This document shows positions 1 to 6,080 of a stretch of DNA of 8,172 bases, in pieces (positions within the stretch are counted from its first letter, which is position 1; the number at the start of each line of letters is the position of its first letter). Source of the DNA: Herpetosiphonaceae bacterium (GTDB lineage: Bacteria; Chloroflexota; Chloroflexia; Chloroflexales; Kallotenuaceae); assembly GCA_030147335.1 (NCBI GenBank), contig JASKZZ010000134.1:1-8172 (forward strand), in the 5' to 3' direction. The notes beneath the pieces were generated by a model. That model did no database searches and was not told the origin of the DNA. It was given only the letters and a program-made list of their open reading frames with translations. The position numbers and the translations under genes were made by a program.

Positions 1-112
1 TTGGATACCAGTACACAATAACCGGCGTGCCGCGAAGATTTGCTAACGCTACTTGTTGTCCGCCGTCGGCTTCCAGTGTGAAATCCGGCGCTTGATCGCC
101 CACGTTCAACAT
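1..112 (-). CDS. Peroxiredoxin (Bcp/AhpC-TSA type), N-terminal fragment
   Basis: Reading the minus strand from the ATG at 112 gives 37 open codons that run off the window. The peptide begins MLNVGDQAPDFTLEADGG and continues through LANLRGTPVIVYWYP. GDxAPDFTLxxxxG followed by a LxxLRGxPVIVYxYP strand is the typical N-terminus of thioredoxin-fold peroxiredoxins of the AhpC/TSA family, especially Bcp/PrxQ. There the next residues are normally K-x-x-T-P-x-C-T with the peroxidatic cysteine, which lies beyond the window edge. Such enzymes are cytoplasmic and reduce hydrogen peroxide and organic hydroperoxides using thioredoxin. An AAGGAG Shine-Dalgarno sequence sits 8 bases upstream of the ATG and supports this start, but it lies inside a perfect inverted repeat (separate entry). 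The gene is divergent from the bactofilin. Family assignment is good; the exact subfamily cannot be fixed without the cysteines. Confidence 0.85.
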   Translation of the reverse strand, partial: MLNVGDQAPDFTLEADGGQQVALANLRGTPVIVYWYP

Positions 113-116
113 GAAA

Positions 117-146
117 TATACTCCTTGGAAAGTTACAAGGAGTATA
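117..146 (-). promoter_or_regulatory. Perfect dyad covering the peroxiredoxin Shine-Dalgarno
   Basis: An 11-bp perfect inverted repeat (117-127 and 136-146, 8-base spacer) lies immediately upstream of the peroxiredoxin start codon. On the coding (minus) strand it reads TATACTCCTTG, then the loop, then CAAGGAGTATA. The second arm contains the AAGGAG ribosome-binding site, 8 bases before the ATG. If the leader is transcribed, the hairpin would hide the SD, as in translational switches or RNA thermometers. Alternatively TATACT (146 to 141) could be a -10 element, in which case the dyad would be an operator over the promoter and most of the first arm would not be in the RNA. Sequence alone does not decide between these. 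No T-run follows, so it is not a terminator. Confidence 0.6.
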
Positions 147-252
147 CGCGATTTTGGCTTAACGTCATAATTGCACTATGAGCTTGCTGGCCGTCATGTA
201 TTGTACGGCACCTTTCGCTAGTTGGCTTGGCGCGCATCAGCAAATTATCATC

Positions 253-268
253 TTAACCCTCCTTAACC
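253..268 (+). repeat. Direct TTAACC repeat upstream of the bactofilin -35
   Basis: TTAACC occurs at 253-258 and again at 263-268, exactly 10 bases apart and so on one face of the helix. The second copy ends 5 bases before the -35 hexamer of the bactofilin promoter. The position suits an activator binding site, but six-base repeats arise by chance and no regulator family is recognised. Confidence 0.3.
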
Positions 269-273
269 ATTGG

Positions 274-303
274 TTGACATATCGAATACAGAAATGCTAT
301 TCT
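274..303 (+). promoter_or_regulatory. Sigma70-like promoter of the bactofilin gene
   Basis: A consensus -35 TTGACA at 274-279 is followed, 18 bases later, by TATTCT at 298-303, preceded by TGC (an extended -10). Transcription would start near 310, giving a leader of about 40 bases. The -35 is perfect and the -10 matches at four of six positions. The placement upstream of a gene with a strong ribosome-binding site supports the call. Confidence 0.6.
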
Positions 304-350
304 AAGCCAACTGCCATGTTCGCAGTTTGCGGTTAGCTAAGGAGGTTTCT

Positions 351-962
351 ATGTTTACTCGCCGTGATGCGAGCCCCACAGATCGTTCAACTACGGACGA
401 CTTACAACGGACCACAACCCCCACACCGCCGACGCCCGTAGTGCAGCCTACTGTGCCGCAGCCTGTGGCGATACAGTCAAGCGCGTCCCGGAACTCAGAC
501 GAAAGTCTAATTGCGCGCGAAGATACCTTTGAAGGCCAGCTCAATACAACGCGTGGTGTGCGCGTAATGGGCACCGTTCGAGGCGGGATCGAGTCGCAGC
601 AGTACGTCCATATCGAAGAAAACGCGCATGTTGAAGCCGATATTACCGCGCAAGAAGTGGTGATCGCCGGTGAATACTCGGGTAAGTTGACTTGCCGCGA
701 GCGCGTTGAGATTCGTGCGACCGGGCGGGTAAGCGGTGAGATCGAAACGCAGAAGCTGCTGCTGCATGAGGGTGGCTACTTCGATGGTGAGCTGCATATG
801 CAGAAGCCAGCAGCGGCTGCTGCATCTGCTGCATCTGCTGCATCCCCGACGACCAATAAGGCGGATAGCAAAGACTCGCCACGTCGCACACGCTACGTCG
901 ATCTTTCGTCCGATACAACGTCTTCTCGCGAGGTTGGCTCAACCGAGAATGGCACGTCCTAG
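351..962 (+). CDS. Bactofilin-family cytoskeletal protein
   Basis: This 203-residue protein has a central domain (about residues 45-150) built of short Gly-spaced beta repeats such as FEGQLNTTRGVRVMGTVRGG, VHIEENAHVEADITA, VVIAGEYSGKLT, RVSGEIETQKLLLHEGGYFDG. This is the right-handed beta-helix pattern of bactofilins (DUF583/PF04519). Bactofilins polymerise without nucleotide into filaments or membrane-associated scaffolds that place envelope enzymes, divisome or polarity factors. The N-terminal 40 residues are a Thr/Pro/Gln-rich linker. The C-terminal tail has an Ala/Ala/Ser repeat and a polar stretch; both ends look disordered, as is usual in the family. The ATG at 351 is chosen because AAGGAGG (339-345) lies 5 bases upstream; the in-frame TTG at 327 has no such site. 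The gene has its own promoter and terminator, so it is probably monocistronic. No M23 peptidase or other usual bactofilin partner is adjacent. Confidence 0.9.
   Translation: MFTRRDASPTDRSTTDDLQRTTTPTPPTPVVQPTVPQPVAIQSSASRNSDESLIAREDTFEGQLNTTRGVRVMGTVRGGIESQQYVHIEENAHVEADITAQEVVIAGEYSGKLTCRERVEIRATGRVSGEIETQKLLLHEGGYFDGELHMQKPAAAAASAASAASPTTNKADSKDSPRRTRYVDLSSDTTSSREVGSTENGTS
817..843 (+). repeat. Three tandem 9-bp copies inside the bactofilin gene
   Basis: CTGCTGCAT is repeated three times without mismatch, in frame, encoding an Ala/Ala/Ser repeat at the junction between the beta-helix domain and the polar tail. Because the unit is a multiple of three, gain or loss of copies would lengthen or shorten the linker without breaking the frame. 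Confidence 0.85.
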
Positions 963-975
963 TCCTTGTACGTGG

Positions 976-1024
976 GTGTCAGGAGATAGTTGGCAGCAGC
1001 TAAGTATCTCCTGACGCTTTTTTT
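976..1024 (+). terminator. Intrinsic terminator of the bactofilin gene
   Basis: A stem of 13 base pairs (976-988 with 1005-1017, one G-T wobble; core GTCAGGAGATA / TATCTCCTGAC) encloses a 16-base loop. Seven T residues follow at 1018-1024. It begins 13 bases after the bactofilin stop codon. Read on the minus strand there is no T-run after the stem, so it mainly serves the plus strand. It also separates the bactofilin from the convergent phosphoesterase that ends at 1054. Confidence 0.92.
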
Positions 1025-1053
1025 ATGCCTCCCAATCTAACCCCATGCCTTTC

Positions 1054-2436
1054 CTAGCCCCAGGCCAATGTTTCAACAAACGGCTTGTCACGGCCTTCCG
1101 GCCAGCTTACGCGCACATAATCTCGTCCCAGCCGGTAATGACGATGATCTAAAAGATATTCAAACGTCATTTGTTCTGGATGCAAGTGCTGTAGGTCGAG
1201 GGTTCGTGTCCACGAGCCTGAATTGAAAAGCCGCGCTCCATTTCCGGGTAGCGGCCAGCCGGTCATCTGATCAACTGCCAGAGCCGCACCGAGCGCTTGA
1301 TGTGTATGGCCAAAACATATAGCCTGGATAGTGGGCTGCTTGGTGGCGATGCCTGCCGCGAACTGGATGTAACGCTGGTTGTTGGCCGAGTCATATTCGG
1401 CCTGTGCCGTTTGGGGGGCCGCTCCCAGCATGCCTTTTGTCACGTTTCGGCCTGACTCCGCATTGCCTACCACGAACGGCGGCGCAAACTGCACCAGCTG
1501 CTCGCCGTCGCGCACACTTGTGCCATAGGTATATGCTGTTTGCAACGATGGCGCAAATGCCGGCAGCGGACCTCCCTTGGGCGCTAATGATGGCTGCGCG
1601 CGAACTCCAAGCCAGGCGGCGACACTAACCAGCCAGCTCAATATTTGTCGGCGCACACCCAGCTGCTCTGCGGCGTTTGTAACGTCTTCTTCAGTGCGTA
1701 GCTGGGCCAATGTGTCGAGAATGACACGCATGCCGGCATACAACGTGGCGTGCATTGGCCGATGCATAATCGCATACTTGATGATGACAACCGCGGCCTG
1801 CATACGTGGCCGGACGTTATCAAGCATCTCGCAGCCTTCCAACGTCTCGATCTTGTTGTAAAACTCCTCGACCAGCCGCGTACCCCAGCAGCGCTCCAAC
1901 CGTGGTACGCCATGGGGATCGCGATGGATTACATCAGGCTCGTTGCGAAAACTATTTGCCGGATCCGCTTGATGACCGTGGGTTATATACAGGCCACGAT
2001 CTTGATAGAAACCGTCAAAGGTGATCGCCGCGTGCAGGTGCCGACGGGCTATCCGGTCACGAATGCGCGCTTGAACTTGAGGCCACACAAGGTCAATGTC
2101 ATGATTGCCCCAATGGAGCCGCAGCTGATGTCCCGCCGCCACAAATCGCCCAAGCGCATCGAAGACTGGCCCATGCGCCTGAATCGCCGCGTCAAGTTTT
2201 TCCAACGATTCGGCTTCATTCGCATCCAGTGACGCGTTCAGCCACATCCGCGGCTTGGGCTGGATCTGAACAAAGTCGATGAAGTCACCGTTGATGATCA
2301 GCGTCGTCGGCGATGAGCGGCTAAGACGAAACAGAAACGAGACAAGCGCACGCTCGTCTTCGGCTCGGAAATCCTCAACGGCGCTGCCATCGCAAAGATG
2401 CAGGTCGCTGATAATATAAAGCTGGGATTCTGGCAC
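1054..2436 (-). CDS. Calcineurin-like metallophosphoesterase with long insertion
   Basis: The metallophosphoesterase motifs appear in order (numbered from the GTG start, 460 residues): ISDLHL with D11 and H13, GDFID (D51), GNHD (110-113), YITHGH (H153, H155) and GHTH (376-379). Together they would bind a dinuclear metal centre that hydrolyses phosphoesters. LpxH-type UDP-diacylglucosamine hydrolases share this layout, but the substrate cannot be told here. Compact members are about 240 residues; this one has about 220 residues between the THGH and GHTH motifs, predicted as helices plus a hydrophobic stretch around SWLVSVAAWLGV (residues 267-278). There is no signal peptide, so it is probably cytoplasmic or peripheral. 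The GTG at 2436 is preferred because AGGAAG (2446-2451) lies 9 bases upstream. An in-frame TTG at 2475 would add 13 residues but has no ribosome-binding site. It follows the GAF kinase by 51 bases and probably shares its transcript. Confidence 0.88.
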   Translation of the reverse strand: MPESQLYIISDLHLCDGSAVEDFRAEDERALVSFLFRLSRSSPTTLIINGDFIDFVQIQPKPRMWLNASLDANEAESLEKLDAAIQAHGPVFDALGRFVAAGHQLRLHWGNHDIDLVWPQVQARIRDRIARRHLHAAITFDGFYQDRGLYITHGHQADPANSFRNEPDVIHRDPHGVPRLERCWGTRLVEEFYNKIETLEGCEMLDNVRPRMQAAVVIIKYAIMHRPMHATLYAGMRVILDTLAQLRTEEDVTNAAEQLGVRRQILSWLVSVAAWLGVRAQPSLAPKGGPLPAFAPSLQTAYTYGTSVRDGEQLVQFAPPFVVGNAESGRNVTKGMLGAAPQTAQAEYDSANNQRYIQFAAGIATKQPTIQAICFGHTHQALGAALAVDQMTGWPLPGNGARLFNSGSWTRTLDLQHLHPEQMTFEYLLDHRHYRLGRDYVRVSWPEGRDKPFVETLAWG

Positions 2437-2487
2437 GATTGCTATCTTCCTCGATAACTGTGGTGCAAGCTGCAAAGTGTCATTAAG

Positions 2488-3804
2488 CTAAACAACGCCG
2501 GAACGGTCTTGCTTCACGTTTGTCGGTAGTTTGAGCGTGCCTTGATTTGGCAACCACACCGTGAACGTTGATCCGATGTTGTATGTGCTGGCAACCACGA
2601 TGTCACCACCCAGCAGATGACATAATCGTCGACTCAGCGCTAGCCCAAGGCCAGTACCACCGTGTTGTTGGGCGAGAGCAGCATTTACCTGAGCGAACGG
2701 TTGAAATAAACGCTGAATTTGCTCGGGCGTCATGCCAATTCCGGTATCGACCACCTTGAATGATACGCCTAATTCCTGGTTGTTATGCATCTCCGACTTA
2801 ACGTGTAGCTCCACTGTGCCGTTCTGTGTAAACTTGGCCGCATTACTCAGCAAGTTAAGCAAAATCTGACGCACCTTGGTTTTGTCGCTTACCAGCAAGC
2901 TGAGCTGCGGGTCGGGCGTAATGACGAATTGGTTGCCGTTCTTCTCAATGCTTGGATGCATCGTTGATACAACATTGTCGATCAAATCAACAAGATCAAA
3001 CGGCGAGACATGAACTTCCATTTTGCCGGCTTCAATTTTGGCAACATCCAGCACATCGTCAACCAGCGCCAGCAAATGCTTACCCGCTCCCTGGATTCTG
3101 GCCAGATCGGGCTGAATCTGCTGACATCCCAAATCTGCAACTTCCTCATACAAAAGTTCGCTATACCCGATGATCGCGTTGAGTGGTGTGCGTAGCTCGT
3201 GGCTCATGTTGGCCAAAAACATGCTCTTGGCTAGACTAGCAGCGTCAGCGGCCTCAAGGGCCTGGCGCAGCTCCACCTGCGTATGCTCGCGCTCGATCAG
3301 TTGGCTACGCAGCTCAATCTCGGTACTTACTGCCAGAGCAAGCTCTTGCAGAATCTCGATCTCGTCCGCGCTCCAAACTCGTGGCTCTGTATCAATCGCG
3401 CAAAATGATCCCAGCACAGCGCCATTTGCCATTTTCAAGGGAAATCCCGCATATGCAATGACGTTCAGATCGCGGATTGCCAGATTCTCGTGTACCAGCG
3501 GGTGAAGACGCGCATCAGTAATAATCAACGGCGAGGCGTCGTTTACCACATGCTGGCAAAACGAGTGTGATAACGGTGTTTCCCGATCGCTTGCCCATGG
3601 CTCCGGTAGTCCAACTATGCTCTTGAAGTATTGCCGATTTTCATCAACGAGTGAAACAAGTGCCACCGGCGCACGGAGCAGCTTGGCAACCAGCCGTGTT
3701 AGCCGGTCGAATGCGATTTCGTCGGGAGTATCTAAAAGGTTAACTTTGCGCAGAGTTGCCAGGCGATCACGTTTGTAAACTGAATTGGGGGGCGTAGGAT
3801 CCAT
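2488..3804 (-). CDS. Soluble GAF-domain sensor histidine kinase
   Basis: The protein has 438 residues and no membrane segment. Residues 25-165 form a GAF domain of the type with SLVDENRQYFKS (51-62), TPLSHSFCQHVV (77-87), AYAGFPL and LGSFCAID. Residues 160-195 are a likely coiled coil. HisKA follows with FLANMSHELRTPLNAIIGYSE, phosphoacceptor H202. The ATPase domain has the N box LLNLLSNAAKF (N317, N321), G1 DTGIGM (353-358) and G2 GGTGLGLAL (382-390). All catalytic motifs are intact. It should autophosphorylate H202 in response to a small molecule or redox signal sensed by GAF and pass phosphate to a receiver not identified here. The ATG has AAGGAG (3814-3819) 9 bases upstream. A metallophosphoesterase gene follows closely, and the hybrid kinase gene lies 174 bases upstream on the same strand. 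The ligand is unknown. Confidence 0.93.
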   Translation of the reverse strand: MDPTPPNSVYKRDRLATLRKVNLLDTPDEIAFDRLTRLVAKLLRAPVALVSLVDENRQYFKSIVGLPEPWASDRETPLSHSFCQHVVNDASPLIITDARLHPLVHENLAIRDLNVIAYAGFPLKMANGAVLGSFCAIDTEPRVWSADEIEILQELALAVSTEIELRSQLIEREHTQVELRQALEAADAASLAKSMFLANMSHELRTPLNAIIGYSELLYEEVADLGCQQIQPDLARIQGAGKHLLALVDDVLDVAKIEAGKMEVHVSPFDLVDLIDNVVSTMHPSIEKNGNQFVITPDPQLSLLVSDKTKVRQILLNLLSNAAKFTQNGTVELHVKSEMHNNQELGVSFKVVDTGIGMTPEQIQRLFQPFAQVNAALAQQHGGTGLGLALSRRLCHLLGGDIVVASTYNIGSTFTVWLPNQGTLKLPTNVKQDRSGVV

Positions 3805-3978
3805 ACAACATCTCTCCTTGAACTATGTCATCCCCCAGTACAGGAACTATCGACTGAGGCGACATATACTTCGGTATTGCTCATTGACGGCTCGGCAAGC
3901 AACAAGCTATACCGATTGTTTTTTATATGTGAATTTGGGCTTGGCATCAGCTAACAAACCTGCACTCCCTCGGCAGCT
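3805..3978 (-). other. Gap between the two kinase genes
   Basis: This 174-base gap holds a candidate promoter (3906-3933) and the strong Shine-Dalgarno of the GAF kinase. I find no hairpin plus T-run after the hybrid kinase stop codon, so read-through from one kinase gene into the next is possible. No convincing open reading frame is present. Confidence 0.5.
3906..3933 (-). promoter_or_regulatory. Candidate promoter of the GAF kinase operon
   Basis: On the minus strand TTCACA (3933 to 3928, five of six matches to the -35 consensus) and TATAGC (3911 to 3906, four of six) are separated by 16 bases. An A-rich run lies in the spacer. The start of transcription would be near 3900, leaving a leader of about 95 bases. 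This is moderate support only. Confidence 0.4.
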
Positions 3979-5784
3979 TCAGTTGAAATGATTAGCCCCA
4001 ATGTATTTGTCGTGCTCAACGTTCGGCAGATACTTATTGATGATGGTCAACAATCGCTCTCGATCAATTGGCTTTGGCAAATAATCGGCTGCACCCAGTG
4101 TAAAGCCGATCGATAAATCATCTACGATTGAAACCATGATAACTGGAATATGTGCAAGACCAGGATCGGCTTTAAGGGCCGTTAAGACTGCCCAACCATT
4201 TAGTTCAGGCATCAATACATCCAGGGTAATCAAATCCGGCTGTATGTCACGTGCGCAGGTAAAGGCTTCCCATGCGTTCACTGCCGATACAACCCGAATT
4301 CCGTGCCGCGTCAATGTGCGACTCAAGAGATCGCGGGCGTATGGGTCGTCGTCGATTACTAATACCGTTCTAACCACAGGCATGTCAGCGTGTGACGCAT
4401 CATCTAGCTCCAATGTTGCCGACATAGCCGGCGATGTAGTTGTTCCATTGCTTTGATTAACCGGCAAACGCACACAAAAGGTCGAGCCTTTGTCCGGGGC
4501 GCTGGTAACGGTTATAACGCCTTCCATAAGTTGGCACAATCTTCGGGTTAGCGCCAAACCAAGACCAGTCCCCCCATACTTGCGAGTTGTAGACGAGTCC
4601 GCCTGCATAAACTCTTGGAACAGCCGTGAGCATTGCTCGTCGGACATGCCGATACCGGTATCACGAACTTCAAACACAATCTCGGCGCCTAAAACGGTTT
4701 GTTCCTCAGCAACCTTGAGCAACACCTCGCCTTGCTGGGTAAATTTAGCCGCATTGCTGAGCAGATTAAGCAGCACCTGTCGCACTTTTACCTGGTCACC
4801 GACCATGATATAGCGCACAGTTGGGGCATCAACCGTGAGCGTGTTGGAGTTTTTTGCAATTAATGGTCGAACAGTTGTAACAACATCTTGGAGCAGATCA
4901 CTGAGCACAAATGGCTCCACAAACAGCTCCATCTTGCCAGCCTCAATTTTTGACAGGTCAAGAATATCGTTAATAAGACCAAGCAGATGATGTCCGGCAG
5001 TATGGATTTTGCGTAGGTCATGCGCAATCTCGCCGCCTGATTCAGCTGCATCTTCTTCAAGCATTTCACTATAGCCGATGATCGCGTTGAGCGGCGTGCG
5101 TAACTCATGGCTCATGTTGGCCAAAAAGGCACTTTTCGCCCGATTGGCCATTTCCGCCGCATCCTTCGCATCCGATAACAGCTCAGTGGCTTGTTTATGC
5201 GCGGTTATATCTGCAGCAACACCTAAGACCTCGATAATTCGTCCATTTTGGTCACGATGTGGTGTGTACCACGTTTGGAACGTTATGTTTCCAACGGTAG
5301 TTACAACCTGGAACGTCTCGCCGTGTAACGCGCGTTGAACATACGCTTGTACGTCAGTTCGTTCGGGATACATTTCATCCAGGGATTTGCCAACGACTTC
5401 GCCCGGTTTCAAGCCCAGTATTGTAAGACCTTGACCCTCTGATAACGTAAAAACACCATTGCAGTCAATCGCGAACACGATGATGGGTGTGCTGGTAACA
5501 ACGGTACGAAACCGAGCTTCACTGGCGGCAAGCGCTACTTCTACATTTTTTCGTTTGCCGATTTGGTGCGCAAAAACTCCCAACACAAATGGCGCCATGT
5601 CGATGATCCAGTGCAGGGGATTGGCGCGATGCATAGCCTGTACCCCAGCGAGGGACAATGGATATTGTTGGAGGAACGCATCAAGCAGCCATGCAGCGAA
5701 CGGAAAGCAAGCACCGAATATGATGCCAAAAGCTAAAAAGTGATGAGAGATGTCAAAGGACCATTTCTTAAAAAGATCGCGCAT
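3979..5784 (-). CDS. Membrane-anchored PAS hybrid histidine kinase with receiver
   Basis: Numbered from the ATG (601 residues), two membrane helices lie at about 15-38 and 57-76, with PLHWIIDMAPFVLGVFA in and before the second. A PAS domain spans about 85-197 and ends in the typical VAADIT motif. HisKA has FLANMSHELRTPLNAIIGYSE with phosphoacceptor H226. The ATPase domain has N box LLNLLSNAAKF (N340, N344), G1 DTGIGM (375-380) and G2 GGTGLGLAL (404-412). After a linker, a receiver domain (about 473-588) carries the acidic DDD (478-480), phosphoacceptor D522 in LDVLMPELNGW, S552 and K571 (PKP). All key residues are intact. There is no HPt domain, so the receiver either modulates the kinase or relays to a separate HPt. 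The ATG at 5784 lacks a clear ribosome-binding site; an in-frame TTG at 5823 would add 13 residues behind a weak AGTAGG only 4 bases away. The core is paralogous to the next kinase downstream. Confidence 0.92.
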   Translation of the reverse strand: MRDLFKKWSFDISHHFLAFGIIFGACFPFAAWLLDAFLQQYPLSLAGVQAMHRANPLHWIIDMAPFVLGVFAHQIGKRKNVEVALAASEARFRTVVTSTPIIVFAIDCNGVFTLSEGQGLTILGLKPGEVVGKSLDEMYPERTDVQAYVQRALHGETFQVVTTVGNITFQTWYTPHRDQNGRIIEVLGVAADITAHKQATELLSDAKDAAEMANRAKSAFLANMSHELRTPLNAIIGYSEMLEEDAAESGGEIAHDLRKIHTAGHHLLGLINDILDLSKIEAGKMELFVEPFVLSDLLQDVVTTVRPLIAKNSNTLTVDAPTVRYIMVGDQVKVRQVLLNLLSNAAKFTQQGEVLLKVAEEQTVLGAEIVFEVRDTGIGMSDEQCSRLFQEFMQADSSTTRKYGGTGLGLALTRRLCQLMEGVITVTSAPDKGSTFCVRLPVNQSNGTTTSPAMSATLELDDASHADMPVVRTVLVIDDDPYARDLLSRTLTRHGIRVVSAVNAWEAFTCARDIQPDLITLDVLMPELNGWAVLTALKADPGLAHIPVIMVSIVDDLSIGFTLGAADYLPKPIDRERLLTIINKYLPNVEHDKYIGANHFN

Positions 5785-6080
5785 GCTTGAACTGCTTTCG
5801 GTACAGGTTGATGTCCGGTGCAAACAGCCTACTAATCAGCGTAGTGTAGGCAGAATGCTACCACCTCTACCTTTCAATTCCTAGTTAACCTACGCCTATC
5901 TAAACGGCAGTTGTGGTCATATCCCTGTAGCGTACCCGTATAGACAACAGCAACAAATAGGAAAACGCTCTCATATGCCAAGACCTATTGTGATACAGGT
6001 TCTTCGCTATCTTGATCAACAAAGCCTTGTTCCCCGGAACAAGGCTTTGGATACCGGCTTATTGCTGTTATAAGATGTTG
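5785..6080 (-). other. Intergenic region upstream of the hybrid kinase
   Basis: This stretch of about 300 bases separates the lipoprotein and hybrid kinase genes, both on the minus strand. It contains the perfect hairpin near 6021-6048 and a small five-pair hairpin at 6058-6074 close to the lipoprotein stop. The hybrid kinase promoter should lie here, but I see only weak candidates: TTGGCA with a poor TATTTG 16 bases on (minus strand, about 5980 to 5953). No open reading frame with a ribosome-binding site was found. Confidence 0.4.
6021..6048 (-). terminator. Perfect hairpin, likely terminator of the lipoprotein gene
   Basis: AAAGCCTTGTTCC (6021-6033) pairs perfectly with GGAACAAGGCTTT (6036-6048), about 12-13 base pairs with a tiny loop. 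It starts 32 bases after the lipoprotein stop codon. Read on the minus strand the stem runs into TTTGTTGAT, a broken and short T-tract, which suits a factor-independent terminator better than the plus-strand reading. The imperfect T-run lowers certainty; it could also be an mRNA-stabilising hairpin. Confidence 0.65.

Noticed and set aside
147..240. Further promoter for the peroxiredoxin (TACAAT on the minus strand)
   Set aside because: No acceptable -35 lies 16-18 bases upstream, so the element is not supported as a promoter.
327..350. Upstream TTG extension of the bactofilin
   Set aside because: The extra codons cover the AAGGAGG site that serves the ATG at 351, and the TTG has no ribosome-binding site of its own.
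643..942. 99-codon open frame opposite the bactofilin
   Set aside because: It is antisense to a well-supported gene, with Gln/Met repeats that merely mirror the Ala/Ser triplets.
1750..2232. 160-codon open frame on the plus strand
   Set aside because: It lies wholly opposite the phosphoesterase, whose catalytic motifs are intact, and its translation resembles no family; it is a shadow frame.
2476..2487. ATG on the minus strand at 2483 as the phosphoesterase start
   Set aside because: It is out of frame and reaches a TAG within 14 codons, so it cannot start the phosphoesterase.
3841..3911. CGGTAT / ATACCG inverted pair as a terminator or operator
   Set aside because: Only six base pairs with a loop of about 30 bases and no T-run; this is within chance.
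3019..5136. Near-identical DNA blocks in the two kinase genes as a mobile repeat
   Set aside because: The identity is confined to the codons of the conserved H-box and core, as expected for paralogous genes under constraint; no repeat ends or insertion marks are seen.
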